From Xanthostigma xanthostigma (lineage: Eukaryota > Arthropoda > Insecta > Raphidioptera > Raphidiidae): a stretch of DNA of 64,000 nt. This document shows, piece after piece, positions 12,341 to 24,778 of this stretch. Numbering within the stretch: the first letter of the stretch is position 1; every line of letters starts with the position of its first letter. The notes below the pieces were generated by a model. The model was not told where the DNA came from. It did not search any database and worked only from the letters and a program-made list of their open reading frames with translations. Position numbers and translations under genes: made by a program. The DNA lies in the NCBI GenBank assembly GCA_963575645.1, contig OY754466.1, positions 46,718,001 to 46,782,000 on the forward strand. The letters run 5' to 3'.

Positions 12341-12656
12341 ATTATTCGTTGCTTAAGCTATTAAGGAACCACGCATAAAAAGATCACATTGTATTTAACG
12401 TAGGTGATGATGTTCATGATAGGGGGTTGTTTTTAAGCCTTTCCTTGACGTCAACTTGCACTGAACAAATCCCCACTGAGACACCGTTTGCATAAAAAGA
12501 CTATTATTCTCGTCATTATGTTTGCAACGTCCCAACTCGTTCATCTTTTTTATAATTCTGCTTCAATCGTTCGTTACCATATATAATTAATTTATTGTTT
12601 TCCTCTTAATAATTGACAGGGCATTTAAAGGCCGATGACCTTTATATTTCTGAATG

Positions 12657-12920
12657 ATATTGTAACAGGGACCCCCCCAGCAGGCGACGACAAAGAATCA
12701 TTTCTTGAGACAACAATCGGCTCGTCATTCTAGCAATGATACACAAATTGTTGTGGAATAACAAGCCGTTTGTTGACCCACAACAATCAGTGTGTCATTG
12801 TTAGAACAACAAGCCGATTGTTGTCCCACAACAACTGTGTGTCATTGTTAGAATGACGAGCCGATTGATGTCTCACGAAATTCTTTGTCGTCGTCCGCTG
12901 GAGGGTCTCTGTTACAATAT
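12657..12920. mobile_element. MITE, ~260 bp palindromic element
   Basis: The ends tgtaacagggacccccccag and the complement of ctggagggtctctgttaca are inverted copies, and the arms continue through cgacgacaaagaat and gacaacaatcggctcgtcat. The centre repeats aacaagccgnttgttg. The flanks read ata on both sides, so a TA-type duplication is possible. The 100-aa minus frame that overlaps it is not a gene. Confidence 0.7.
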
Positions 12921-13125
12921 ATTTTAAATTAAGACATTGCTTTAAAATTGTTGGAATGATAATTAAATACGCATTCGTTTTGTTAGAACTTTTAAAGGCA
13001 CACGAGGCTGGTTTGGCCGCTGGAATCACTGCTGGGACTTGAATGACATCACTGCGGGCTCGCGTGCGAGGTCTCAAGAAGGATGTCAAAATTAGAATCT
13101 AGACTATTTTGCAAAACATTTTTAA

Positions 13126-14040
13126 CCAATATTTAGAATGGACCTTCGTGATGAACATAGGCTGTAATATGCTTTTCGTAGAGATGTAACAATTAGTATT
13201 ATTTTATTCAACATATTTATTAACGTAAGTTTGTAACATGAACACTACTTCCTAGTTCATACGCTCCGCTGCCATCTTGCCTCTGTTTCTCCACATGATG
13301 GTGTTCAGAGGGAAATTTTGCAACGTAAGTCGACGAAAAAATGGTGACAATCTACTAGTGATGTGCCGGATCGTTAAAAATGTATATCCGCGGATACGGA
13401 CCTGAACACGGATATTTGGTTTCAAGTTCCGCGGATACGGATCTTAGCTTTCTTAGAGTACGCGGCGGTAAATATTGCACACCGACCTTTGGAAAGAGAC
13501 TATCTGTTATGGGAAAAAGTTATTGACCTCATTAAGAGTTAATTCTCATAACAGATTGTCTCTTTCCAAAGATCGATGTGTAATATCTCATTATAAAGAA
13601 TGTTTTTTAGTACCTTTGAGTTATGCACTATTGGTATGGTACTCACTACGATAAATGTTTGCAATATAAAGGTGTCAAATACGATTAAAAAAATAAAAAA
13701 TAATCTGAATGGAATTTAACAGTTTTTCATTATTACCTAATCACCTATAAATATAAAATTTCATCTATGAATTGAAAATTAATAAGGTAAAAGATCCGCC
13801 AAAAACTAACGGATACGGATCTTTCTTCTCCCTCGGATATCCGCGAATACGGATACGGATCTTTCTTCTGCCTCGGATATCCGCGGATACGGATATCCGG
13901 CACATCACTAGTTCATACGCTCCGCTGCCATCTTGCCTCTGTTTCTCCACATGATGGTGTTACAGAGAGAAATTTTGCAACGTAAGTCGACGAAAAAATG
14001 GTGGCAATCTACTAATTCGGGCGAATCCGGACCGGGATGC
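13126..14040 (+). repeat. Old dispersed repeat split by a hAT-like insertion
   Basis: Sequence from tttagaatggaccttcgtga to tcgggcgaatccgg is collinear with 32270-32400, where the same blocks lie within about 130 bp. Here the repeat is interrupted by a hAT-like element and by a duplicated 106-bp segment (13252-13357 and 13908-14014). Confidence 0.6.
13355..13911. mobile_element. hAT-like non-autonomous element flanked by a 106-bp direct duplication
   Basis: The terminal repeats are ctagtgatgtgccgg and its complement ccggcacatcactag. The interior is dominated by ccgcggatacggat and related motifs. A second small inverted repeat (about 13475-13590, caccgacctttggaaagaga against its complement) sits inside. 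The flanking segment, from ctagttcatacgctccgctg to caatctacta, is present on both sides with three or four differences, far longer than a normal 8-bp hAT duplication. Confidence 0.6.
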
Positions 14041-14582
14041 TAGTATTAAATACATTTAGATAGCTGCCTGAAATGATCTCTTTGACCATCGTTATCGACC
14101 ACCCTCGAGCCACGACAACGTCCCACTTCATTGTGATCATTCTTCGTATAACAGTTTGACAGGTCGTATTATTATATTTATTTACTCATAAATTAAGTCA
14201 ACAGTGACGTAACAATAACGCCTACGTCACGGCGTAGCTATCTGGAATGCAGTTTGCAGTTAAAAAGACATGCCAGTTGTTTCCTTTTTTAACCCAGCAG
14301 TTGAACATACGAGGCATTCATTTGGTGTTTACTTTTATTCCGCTGCGTCCCAAATACTGAACGTCTTTATATGCGTTTGTTATCGCTTATCAAACACCTG
14401 GTGATTGCAGTGTACGCCAAAAGGTTGGTAGCTTACAGAGATGGCCTTCTTCGTAGTGGTGGCATGCCGTCATGAGATAGACTTGCCAATTCATTGTGTG
14501 GCAACGAATGGTAAACTTTAATATTTAATGAATTTGACTCTATTCAATAATTAATGGGGTAACTGTGATCCATTGAAGCTAA

Positions 14583-14915
14583 TAGTGCGAGTGCCCATCG
14601 GCAAAAATTTTATTGGCATATACTCTCCCCAAACTGTGTATATGGCTTCATTAGGCCTAGTCTGACACCTATTTCCTCTATGACTTTTCTTGGTTTTGGG
14701 CCGTTTTCCCTCTAAATTTTCCGAAAAATGTCGTCTTGACGACATGCAAAAATTTATAGATACTGTTTGTTTTTTTAATTGGATAGCTTAAAAACTTCAA
14801 CCAAAACGATAAAATAATGTTCTCTGACAAATAACATGAACCATTTAAAATGTCTGACACCTCGAATATGTCGAACATATTCGAGGTGTCAGACATTTTA
14901 AATGGTTAAATGGTT
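14583..14915. mobile_element. Truncated copy of the Mutator-like foldback element
   Basis: It matches the left arm of 37761-38598, from the outer gagtgcccatcggcaaaaat through ggcttcattaggcctagtct to the central hairpin around ttcgaggtgtcagacat. The second arm is missing beyond the hairpin. The 64- and 72-aa minus frames are element sequence. Confidence 0.75.
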
Positions 14916-14930
14916 AAAAAATTCCGTGAC

Positions 14931-15133
14931 ATAAGGATCGAAAATGAAGCAATACTGAAATGTTTTAAACTTGCATTTAATGCTGACGTTTCGATACGTT
15001 TTGTATCATCTTCAGAGATGTGACAGCATTTGAAAACTCTGAAGATGATACAAAACGTATCGAAACGTCAGCATTAAATGCAAGTTTAAAACATTTCAGT
15101 TTTGCGTCATTTTCGATCCTTATCATTTAATAT
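14931..15133. mobile_element. Foldback element of 203 bp with hammerhead-like motif
   Basis: Arms of about 85 bp run from aaggatcgaaaatga inward to cgatacgttttgtatcatct. Each arm contains CTGAAGA, one base, a perfect 5-bp hairpin (GATAC/GTATC) and GAAAC: plus strand 15039-15066, minus strand 15015-14988. Confidence 0.8.
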
Positions 15134-16249
15134 TTAACAAATGTCAAAGAAATCAAAGACATAATATTGATATTATTAGCAATAAATTGAATTTTTAAAG
15201 AGGTTTACGTAGTTCTAATTAATTATATAGGTAAATGACATTTTTGATAATGCCATTATTGGTTGATAGAAATATTTGGTCAGATGGAACAAGGCAACCT
15301 GTGCAAACTCTTAGCTTTGCGTGTGCGACGTTTATATATCAGTTTGTACGGGTTCCGCGCAGAAGAGAATACGAGACATTCGCTGCGCAACAAAGATGGG
15401 GCGAGTTGTGTTCGAAAAAAGTACAAATTATTGGCGGTACAACTGTTAAAAGTGTAATACCTTTTTTTTTATTCAAACAATTTAGAATGGAGATTATTAA
15501 TTCGACATGTATATTGTTTTTTATGTTTGTTCAGTCATAACTTCTGGAAAGGATAACCGATTTGTTATTTGTGGACTCCATTTTCACAGATTGATCTCAT
15601 ATATTTTTTCTTAATATCGGTTTAGTGACTTTAAAAATGTTTTTTTTAGATGTTACCTCATAATTTCTGCATTTATGATCCGATTCTGATGATTTCTTTC
15701 CATTTAATAGGGCATAACTTTAAGGTAGTCCCACATAAATTTTACGGAAATGGGTTGAGTAGTTTTTTTGTTTTTTTTTTTTTAAATCAAATATTAAGGA
15801 AAATGGCGGCAAATAAAATGCAAATTGTAAAGCATTTTGAGATCGGCGACAATATAATTACTAAAACATTTTATAATAATGATGGGTTAGGAAAAACTAA
15901 TTTCGACCAGATGCACAACTTTTTATAATAAAATAGATCTTTAATAATCCTGTGAAAGCGTAAGATTTTTCAAGATTATGTTAATAAACCAATTGTGTTT
16001 CTTTAACAGATTTATATAATGTACACAAATGTGTATTTTTACATGAATAATGGACATTTTAATCGTGGAATTTATTGTCGAAATTTAGTAAAGAAACCTA
16101 AATATTTATAAACGATAAAATAATATATAGTGTCCATTTAAAAATTGGAATGGGCTACGATGCAAGCAGTAAATATATAGTGCATTATTTTGAAGTGAAA
16201 CCCCATCAGGGGAAGAATTAGTATTAAAATTTCAATGTTTTTTGGGGAT
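15134..16249. other. Non-coding; unsupported small frames
   Basis: The 101-, 64- and 92-aa plus-strand frames between 15235 and 15928 overlap each other or contain long T-runs and show no domain. I treat them as chance. Confidence 0.4.
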
Positions 16250-16313
16250 TAGCGCTCCCAAGAACTCGAGCTCGTACCAGTCGGTTTAGGCATACCAACT
16301 GGCAGATGCTCTA

Positions 16314-16595
16314 ATACATAGTTTCTCAACCGGTGGTCCGCGGAGATTTTTGGATGGTCCGCGAAGATTTTTGGGATGTTACATGTATTTTATGGATTTT
16401 TAAACTTTATTTTTTTGTTACTATCAGTTTTAATATACTTAAGTATTGTTATATCAGCATATGGTGTTGCAAAATTAATTGTTTTGAATAAAAAATCAAT
16501 TATGTAAATATTTATTATTTTATTGCAATGTTGATTGTCCGCACAACATTTTTGGATTTTTGGGTGGTTCGCGGATGTAAAAAGTTTGAGAAACT
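16314..16595. mobile_element. hAT-type MITE with 8-bp target duplication
   Basis: ATGCTCTA occurs at 16306-16313 and 16596-16603. The ends are agtttctcaaccgg (left, after a short atacat) and ttgagaaact (right), the TTCTCAA type seen in hAT-Charlie-like elements. The interior repeats ggtccgcg. It interrupts a tRNA-like sequence (16250-16620) whose halves are cataccaactggcagatgct and ctaacggcagtttcttcc. Confidence 0.75.
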
Positions 16596-17399
16596 ATGCT
16601 CTAACGGCAGTTTCTTCCCTTCATCATCATTCGTTTTCTGTTATTAATTTTTTCCTTGTCAAAAGTTAACTTTACTGACCTATAAGTCGTAGGTATATAC
16701 TTCAATAAATACGAAAAAAATATTTTCTGTAAATTTATTTGCTATTTGTATTTTACATAACCCATATAAGTATACAAGATCTCGATTTGGCTCAATCTTT
16801 CTTTTCTAATGAATTTTGATAATATAATATATCAATAAAGAAAAATTGATTTGGTTGCCATTCATTTTCTTGGCGCAGCTATTTCTAATAAAAAATTTTC
16901 GCAAGCACCGTTTAATTTGACGTGAAATTGTAACAGATCTGGAGGAAGTGAATCCCTATATTATTAAACGAGCTAATCTTGTATCTATGTACCTATGTAT
17001 CTATGTACCTATGTCCCTAAATATTTTCTCGAAAACGGCCCTAACGATTTGGATGAAATTTACTGAAAAGGGATTTTGGGGGGCAAAAAATCGTTTTAGC
17101 TAGGTCTCATCTCTCGAAAAAATCGTTTTCTTACAAATTTTATCATTATAAAAATCAATTTTTTGACGTATGAAAATACTTAAATATTGTAAGTAGGTTT
17201 TGGAATTTTATACAATGAAACAATTGTTTTCAAAATATTATGACAGTTAATCTTTAATTACTATCCAAGTGAGACAAAATAAATACGTATTTGAAAGAAA
17301 GTTAAAAACAATTATTATTAAGTATAGCCAGGTGAGTAATTTTAATAAATAAATTTTTAACCTAAATTTGAAGCGAAAGATGCAATATCATAGATCAAG

Positions 17400-17528
17400 A
17401 TGACGGCGAATCAGTTTTACAAGTACCGGATTGCCATAAGGGCCGACAATCCTCTCCACAAAGGAGTCAAACTGTTTCAGCAATATTATCTTATTGCTCC
17501 TTATATGGAGAGCCGAAGACTCGACTAG
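17400..17528 (+). pseudogene. Fragment of a Helitron Rep/helicase protein
   Basis: The 42-codon frame from the ATG at 17400 contains FYKYRIAIRADNPLHKGVKL followed by FQQYYL. That pattern (YR-AIR, a Leu-x-x-G step and FQQY) is typical of the Helitron_like_N region of Helitron transposases, which is normally hundreds of residues long. The frame stops inside the following repeat. It is a relic of an autonomous element, not a functional gene. The match is by eye. Confidence 0.45.
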
Positions 17529-17768
17529 TGTCGTTTACAACCGAGCGGGGCGCAGCCCCGTGAGGTAAGACTGTAACAAAGGTGGAGACGTAGGCTCCAC
17601 AAAGGGAAGCGAAGCTTCCCCAGAGAACCTACGGTTCTTATATGGAGAGCCGAAGGCTCGACTAGTATCGTCTACAACCGAGCGGGGCGCAGCCCCGCGA
17701 GGTAAGACTGTAACAAAGGTGGAGACGTAGGTCTACAAAAGGAAGCGACAGAGAACCTACGGTTCTCA
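17501..17768 (+). repeat. Two GC-rich tandem repeats, 137-bp period
   Basis: The block ttatatggagagccgaag recurs at 17501 and 17638, each followed by accgagcggggcgcagcccc, ggtggagacgtagg and gagaacctacggttct. The second copy has small deletions. The gccccg/cggggc pieces form hairpins. Composition is much more GC-rich than the flanks. Confidence 0.85.
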
Positions 17769-17842
17769 AAGTTTTGGCGATATCAGCATATCAGTATTTT
17801 ATTTAACTTTCCGAGCAAAGCTCGGTCACCCAGGTACTTATT

Positions 17843-18510
17843 TTTAAATATACAAGGTGTTGACGCTCTTTAAACAGTCTCTTCGATTAATAAATAAATA
17901 AAATGAGCAGTATTAAACCGCAATCAAAACTTGTGATGGATTATTATTTTTTGCTTGCTGATAGATAGATGTGGATATCCGTGTCTCTATAACGTTTTCG
18001 CCTACAGATAAGCTATTAAATTGACTTTAAATTTACATAATGGCGAATACTTTTAACTGCCGTCATTTGTTTTGTCTGCGGAATTGGCTGATGATACTGT
18101 ATGACGGAATAAATGCAACTAGTTTGTTTAACTAACGTTTAAATATTTACACAATGCGAGTTCATTCGGTCATTTTGTGTAGGTCTGTTTGATATTCGCC
18201 ATTTTGAAATCGTACAGAGTCGATGCTCATTTATTAGCGCCAATTAAGGATTCGTGTTCCGAAAAAATATTAGAGACAGTTGCTAGAGGCATTATATTAT
18301 TTGATTTTAAATCAGTTAGGTAATGGCATTTTTAAAAACATCTCAACTTTTATTTAACTTAAACCGTTTTGGTTTGGAAAATGTACTTATACCATTTTGC
18401 TTCTTACCCCTTCATTTACAATCATTTATTCATTTTGACCTACTCTCAGCGCATAGAAATGTAGCTATTAGATTGGTTTTATATTATTCTTAAAAATAAC
18501 AAAAAAATAT
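17843..18510. other. Non-coding, nothing recognised
   Basis: No supportable gene or repeat boundary. Confidence 0.4.
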
Positions 18511-18692
18511 GAATAGTTTCCTTCGTTATTGATCATTGAAGTCTACTAAATGTATTTTTGTTACCGCAGCTGAAAAATCCGTTCGGATATGAAATGAAGG
18601 AACTAATTCCGTAAGCCGGACGGATTTTTCAGCTGCTGGTAACAAATATACATTTATTAGACTTCAATGATCGATAACGAAGGAAACTATTC
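18511..18692. mobile_element. Foldback MITE, 182 bp
   Basis: Arms of about 80 bp: gaatagtttccttcgttatt to gctgaaaaatccgt, mirrored by acggatttttcagctgctgg to aacgaaggaaactattc. The right arm has a 3-base addition near the inner end. No coding capacity. Confidence 0.85.
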
Positions 18693-19044
18693 TTTTTCTT
18701 CTTCTTTGAGTTCCTTGTCATTTTGTCTCTCAGACCTTGCGTTACCTAAGCGTATACTGTAGAATGACTTTTTATGTAGGGTTGCTGAGTTAATTTATAG
18801 ATACATTTTCCGAGTAAAACGAAAAATTTTCAGTCTGTTTATGTTTTCTTTATAGTGAAACAATTTGACATCATTGTTTATGGTATAGATATGTAATCGT
18901 TAGAAATACTTATGCACTGGCTAAATTAATTAATTAATACCAAGTTCTATCTTACAAACCTCATAGTTTTGTAAAAAAGTCAAACTTCTAGCTCAATGCA
19001 ATGATAATAAAAGAAATAAAAAAATGATTGCCACTTTTTTAAAA

Positions 19045-19260
19045 CTAACTAAAAAATATAAAATAATTTCTTTACAGACAGATTTTTAACTTGTACGATT
19101 TGAATCGAAATATGTGGGGCGCATTATTCGTTTTATTTCATTAATAGCTACTCTCTACAATTCTTATATGTCGCATGCGCCCCACATTTCTCGTTTCAAA
19201 TCCTACATGTTAAAAATCTGTCTGTAAAGAAATTATTTTATACTTTTTACTTTAGTTCGT
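19045..19260. mobile_element. Foldback MITE, ~215 bp
   Basis: The outer arm tataaaataatttctttaca continuing gacagatttttaac is mirrored at the right end, and inner blocks cgatttgaatcgaaatatgt / ggggcgca pair with tgcgccccacatttctcgtt. The centre is about 40 bp. Confidence 0.8.
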
Positions 19261-20987
19261 TTTAAAAATGTGGCATATATTAAAAAAAAATATTTCTTTT
19301 ATTATTTTCTTTTTTTAGTATTTTCTTGTATTGTCATCTAACTCTGAGTTATGCAAAAAATTTCAAGTCTCTATCTCGTCAGTAAGTTAAATCAATTACA
19401 AATTTCCACCCGGACAGACATACAAGAGGCATACTTAAAAGGCGAGTTAATAAAAACGTGGGAAAAAGATACGACTGTTCAAACCACGTATTTTGATGCT
19501 GACTCTATAATTTATCAAAGCGGGTATTTCCCGTTAAAGAATCTTGAAATTTGGCACGACGGAAGTTATCAGCACAAGTAAATTATTGATTTATAATTTT
19601 ATGTGGAATTATTACTTAATTATTAATTTTTATTAATTAACATGATGCAAGTTCTAATCGCACTTGTTTTGTCTTTTTTGCATCAAAATTTAAATATTGC
19701 TGAATTTCAACAACTAAAATAGTTTGATTAAGTCTTATAATTAACTTGAAAGTTAAGATTTAAAATTGGCAACAATGCGAAGAAGGTAGTGAGTAAAGAA
19801 TTACATAAAATTTTAAAGACAAAGTGTTAGTGCAAAGTCCACAGTTTGTATAAAATTTGTTCAATTAATGTTCAACAGAACTGATGAGTGAATAATAATA
19901 CTGCGAGGTCGTTAATTCAACCAGGAAATATACAGAACAATTTCTAAAGCTCATTTTAGACATACACAATTTTGTGGATGCCAAAAAAAACGCTGATCGC
20001 AAAACCAAAATCTGTCGATAAAACCGTGGACTACAAACACGACCTATTATACTATTTATATTTTTATTTTTTTCGTACGGTGGAAGTGATACTTCTTAAC
20101 TGCTTTTAGGAACTCATCAAGCCAATCAGCTTGATGTTTTCACTGCCTACTTAACTTGATAACCAAGCTTTTTAAGCATCCATGACTTGATTTCTATCGT
20201 TACTAACAACGACTTGGATAGATAGACTGCGCGAACCAAGGTCTGGAGGTGAAAAGAGACAGAGACAATTGACTGACATACTTCTTCTTCGTTACACTCA
20301 TTAGGTCCTACAAACTGGGCAATGTAAATTTAGAAAAACGAAGAAATATCAAATATTTAGTGAAGATTTCTTTAGAATTAAATTTTTTATGAAATTATTG
20401 AATGAGGAACTAGTTGATTTTTAAGTAACTTTATGATGTAAGTACGTGATTTGACTTAATACTAGACTAATAATAATTACTTGACTTGACCTGATTTTCA
20501 GATCATAATTCATGGCTCGAGCTTGACTTCATTTCAAGTCAAGTAGCTTGAAAAGCAAGTCAAGCCGTGAATCCCTATCTACTATAACTATCCAATAAAT
20601 CAATCCACCTTATTTTTTGTACTATAAGACGAATGATAATACCGAGAGTGATGATGAATTAACAATAAATAATAAATCCTACAGATATCTCTATACATAT
20701 AGGTATACAAGATTAGTCTATCATCGCACAAGTGTAATTCTTTCGCACGATAAATCCTACAGATATATGTATATGTTTTGTCTCTTTTGAAGCGGACGAG
20801 CGTAACGCCACACTTGAAGCGGTGGAGCGTAACGCCTCACCAATTGATTTTACTACTCATAAAATTTCTGTACCGGGCCTTATAACTCAAAATCGTTTGT
20901 TAACGAGTAAACTCCAAAAATTATGATCCGAAAGTAACATTAAAATACCTATTTTTCATTATTCGTTTCCATAGTATAATATTAGTT
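19261..20987. other. Non-coding with diffuse repeats
   Basis: The 76-aa frame at 19351-19581 shows no domain. Between about 20100 and 20575 there are many caagtcaag / cttgatg words and a right end gtcaagccgtgaatccct that could be a hAT-like terminus, but no clear left partner. Near 20800 a short unit gaagcggnngagcgtaacgcc is repeated twice. Confidence 0.35.
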
Positions 20988-21203
20988 AGATAAATCGTAG
21001 GAAGTTGGAAAGGTAAATAAACTTGAATTTGATTTAGTAAGGTAAAGTAAACTATAACTTTTAATAACATATTTGTATAAATGTATTTATTTCATTATAA
21101 TTATTTATAGTTGCTGATGAAGTCATAATTAAATGACGAAACGTCCAATTTAATAAAATCAAATTCAAGTTTATTGACCTTTCCATCTTCCTACGATTTA
21201 TCT
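20988..21203. mobile_element. Foldback element of 216 bp with hammerhead-like motif
   Basis: The arms agataaatcgtaggaagttg and caaattcaagtttatt are mirrored at both ends (about 50 bp). Near the right arm the plus strand reads CTGATGA (21114-21120), one base, GTCAT, a 6-base loop, ATGAC and GAAAC (21138-21142): a perfect 5-bp hairpin between the two core blocks. Confidence 0.75.
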
Positions 21204-21610
21204 TAAATACCTATATTTTTCTAAAGATCTATCGTCCCAAAAATACGGTATCTACATCAGGTCGCTTTTTCGTCTCATCGACTCACGAACTCACCCTCAT
21301 CATAGAAGTTTCTCTTCAAAAGCAAACGTTTTCGTCTAAAACGGACTTACGAGATCTGAGCAATATAACTTTATAAGCAAAAGGCATCTGATGAATGTCA
21401 GCTCTTCTGCAGCGATGTGTCTGAAACTGGAACGCTTCTATTTATTGAACAAACAAACCTGCAACAGGAGACCAGAATACTAGACTAGTTTATATACTTT
21501 GCACGAGTCACTTTTTCACACATTTTATTTGTTTGATCAGTATAAAATTATAATATGCCGTGCAGATTCCAATTTACGTAGATCACCGAAATGAAATATT
21601 AGCAGAAAAA

Positions 21611-22033
21611 TTCAAATCTTTGATTAACGTCTGATTAGAACTCTTCAATGTATAAAATTATCGACCAATTTTTCAGACAATATATTAACAAAATATATAA
21701 TTAATACATTAACGTTTCGATCCGGATTTGGATCTTCTTCAGAACTGATCTAAAAAATATAAAAAATAATTAATATTTAATTTCTAATTCGCTTTTTATA
21801 AATTTCTTCAAAATTATTAATTAATATCAAAATATATTTTTTCAATATTTTGATATTAATTAATAATTTTGAAGAAATTTATAAAAAGCGAATTAGAAAT
21901 TAAATATTAATTATTTTTTATATTTTTATACCAGTTCTGAAGAAGGTCCAAATCCGGATCGAAACGTTAATGTATTAATTATAAAATTTGTTAATATATT
22001 GTCTGAAAAATTGGTCGATAATTTTATTTATTG
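21611..22033. mobile_element. Inverted retroelement-like repeat with 13-bp target duplication
   Basis: ATTAGCAGAAAAA lies at 21598-21610 and 22034-22046. The element is a long palindrome centred near 21842. Hammerhead-like cores (CTGAAGA, short hairpin, GAAAC) occur on the minus strand at 21742-21713 and on the plus strand at 21937-21965. It belongs with 8525-9403, 36295-36726, 37940-38206 and 47600-47858. One end begins aaatctttgattaacgtctg, a tail missing from the other end, so the two ends are not equivalent. Confidence 0.8.
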
Positions 22034-22075
22034 ATTAGCAGAAAAACTTCTTAAAAACAAGCTTTTATTCAAATG

Positions 22076-22225
22076 TACTAAAAAGGAAAACAATATTTTT
22101 TATTAAATTAGGTTCATAATTATAAAAGCGTGGGATCTAAACTCTACGATCTTTTATTAGTCACAGCCCACGCTTTTAAAAATTATGAACCTAATATATT
22201 AAACATTTTTGTTTCTTTTTTAGTA
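22076..22225. mobile_element. Small foldback element, 150 bp
   Basis: tactaaaaaggaaaacaata continuing to aggttcataattataaaagc is mirrored by gcttttaaaaattatgaacc to ttttttagta. The loop is about 45 bp. Confidence 0.75.
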
Positions 22226-23046
22226 GGTAGGTATACCTACATTTCAATATAAGATACTTTTAAGAAATGTTTTACTGTTTTATTTTGTTCTTTTTAGGCT
22301 TTCAAAATTGTTACAATTAAGACATTAATTTCATTAAAATTAATTGATTATATTATACTAGGGTGACCTGTGCGGATTATTCGCACTAAATAAGTATAAT
22401 TATTATCAATTTACAAAATTATTCTTTAAATATGATTGCAGGTATTCAATTCGTTTCTAATTTTGCACACTGCTTATAACGTTCTTCTTTTTGTTGTATT
22501 ACAATATGAAGCTCTGATGACAGATCGAAGAAATATTTTACTAAAATTGTCATATAGAGGCGCAAGTAGCAAAAGCGTTGGCTAAACCGTCAGATGGCAT
22601 CATGCAGCATTGCTGTGACGTTGTTCAGCGTTGCTCGCTGTTTCAAAATTAAAGCCATCAGATGGCCGTATGCAGTATTGTGTCTGTTGTATTACAATAT
22701 GAAGGTCAGATGACAGATCGAAGTGTTGACGTTGTTTCAAAATTAAAGCCGTCAGATGGCAGACGTTGTCCAGCGTTGCTGTATTTTAATTAATTTACAA
22801 AAACAAAAGCAATAAAAAAAATTTTAGTTGTCGATGTCAGTAGAGCAAGCTATTATCTGTAAAATGATATATAATTTATGTGGAGGTATTGTGAGGTTTT
22901 TTTCTAAAAAGGGAGGCAAACATCTTAACCTTAGCGTATTAATATATATGATTAAAAATGATTGAATTATGTATTGTCATTGGAAAAAAATATAATAATT
23001 TTGGAATCGTCAACTTTGTTGTATATCCGAAGAAATACACTTTTGT

Positions 23047-23237
23047 CAGGCCCGTAACGAGGCCTGCACCGGGGCCCCCGGCTACTATGGCCCCCCAGGA
23101 CCAAAAATCTCCACTTCAAAATTAAGCTACTATTTCAAGATAAAAATTTGCACGTTTTATTTTGAAGCCAGTTTTTAACAGGAAGGGTCCCTGTCAGTTT
23201 TTGCTCTGAAGCCTCCAAACTCTGTGGTACGGCCCTG
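23047..23237. mobile_element. hAT-type MITE nested in the 22.4-25.5 kb element
   Basis: Left terminus caggcccgtaacgaggc and right terminus gtggtacggccctg are imperfect inverted repeats. The flanking octamers acttttgt (23039-23046) and atttttgt (23238-23245) agree at 7 of 8 positions. The 77-aa minus frame across it is not a gene. Confidence 0.65.
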
Positions 23238-24486
23238 ATTTTTGTATATAGGTAGATAGATTGGATCATCCCATGAGTTCTGTGAAGAATAGTCGATCGT
23301 TTTTAGAGACAACCTGTAGATCTCTTCTGGCTTACGCGTTATTGAAAGTAACAAAAACTTGTCCATATAATTGTTACAAAAAAAAATAACATAGTTTATC
23401 AATTTCAACTGAAGTGGATTGCTTTATAAAAAGTCAGTATAATAATCGATTTTTTTATCAACATATTTATGATAAAACAAATCGTCTTCTTCCCGAACAT
23501 TTATTTATAATATGTGACAATGTTGGCGAAACTGTAATACTTATGTTTTTGTCAAGTTGGCATATGTTATAAATAAATCAAAATTTATTAAGGTCACGGT
23601 TGAATTACATAATAAAATTTGTCTGAGAATGAGAACTGAAAAAATTAACTAAAGAAGAAAACACTTGATATAAAAATGTGTGCATATAAATTTCAACTAT
23701 AATTAAGCACGCATTGCATGCTCATTATAATAAAATAATAATTTGTTATAATTAAAACAATTGCGCTACAAAACAAAATGTGTCGGCACTACGGGAGGTC
23801 GAGGTGAAAGGTTAAAATCAGAGCTGTGAAAAGTTTGAAAAAAAAAAAATAAAAACGCGAGTCGCAGTGCCAGACCGGTCGACGCTAATACACTAATGTT
23901 GTTGAGCGTCTATAATGTATTTCTCATTTAACTAACAACTGTAAACTTTTTATATTTGAACAAAAAAAAACTTTTATGTCTCAATTTTAATATTCGGCAA
24001 GAAAATCAGTAAATAATTATTATTATTGTTGTAAGGTCTGATTTTGTCTTTCCGATTTTGATAAAACTTTAGAAGAACATTTTAATCTAAGGGTTAAGTT
24101 TCGATTTTTAAACAATATCGTTACTTTTTTGGCTGTTTTTAGGCCCATAATTAAATTTTAATCCATAAATCCTTAAGGTGGTTGGTGTTCATTTTTCCGA
24201 TTTTTAATTGACTTCGTGCGGTAACAGAATCCAAAATGTCTATTGTGAGTAACAGTTCTTTTTCATCTCCAAAAATAGGTAGATACGTATAAAATATTTA
24301 TACAAAACATGCATATGAAGATGTTAGAATAATAGCATGCCGTGTGCGGAACCCTCGGTGCATAAATTACATTCATGTTTTCGAATCGCCAGTTTTTCAG
24401 ATGCTTTACTCAATACTGAATCTTATACTGCTAAATGCTAAAACATTGGAACAATCCAATAATTTACAAATAAAAAAGTCGCTGAT

Positions 24487-24778
24487 CAGGGGTCGGCAAC
24501 CTGCGGCTCTTTTGATGTAAAGTTGCGGCTCCAGTTCCATACGCAACAAATAATTATTTTATTATATAAACCCATAAAAATCGTCCAATCGATCCATTTC
24601 CACTCGCGTCTCACCCGCACCGCCCCCGTTGTGACGTGTCGTCCTCGGATATATATTATACCTATATAAGCAAATACTATAATACTGAAACGAAAATGTT
24701 TAGCGGCTGTTTAAAAACTGGGAACTTTTGTAAATTGTAACTTTTGGCTCTTCCGTCTCAAAAGGTTGCCGACCCCTG
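24487..24778. mobile_element. hAT-type MITE, CAGGGGTCGGCAACC termini
   Basis: Perfect terminal repeats caggggtcggcaacc and ggttgccgacccctg, with sub-terminal gcggctc and gctcttccg blocks. This terminus is characteristic of hAT elements. The flanking octamers do not match, so the target duplication has decayed or was lost. Confidence 0.75.

Larger units (their letters stand above)
16955..17842 (+). mobile_element. Degenerate Helitron-like element
   Basis: It begins near tatattattaaacgagctaa with tatgtacctatgt repeats, holds a fragment that reads as a Helitron Rep/helicase N-terminal protein (17400-17528), then two GC-rich 137-bp repeats, and ends in the hairpin ccgagcaaagctcgg followed by tcacccaggtac. 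The ends are inferred from composition and resemblance, not from a target site. Confidence 0.5.

Noticed and set aside
15235-15928. Frames of 101, 64 and 92 aa
   Set aside because: They overlap in different frames or include long T-runs; no homology pattern seen.
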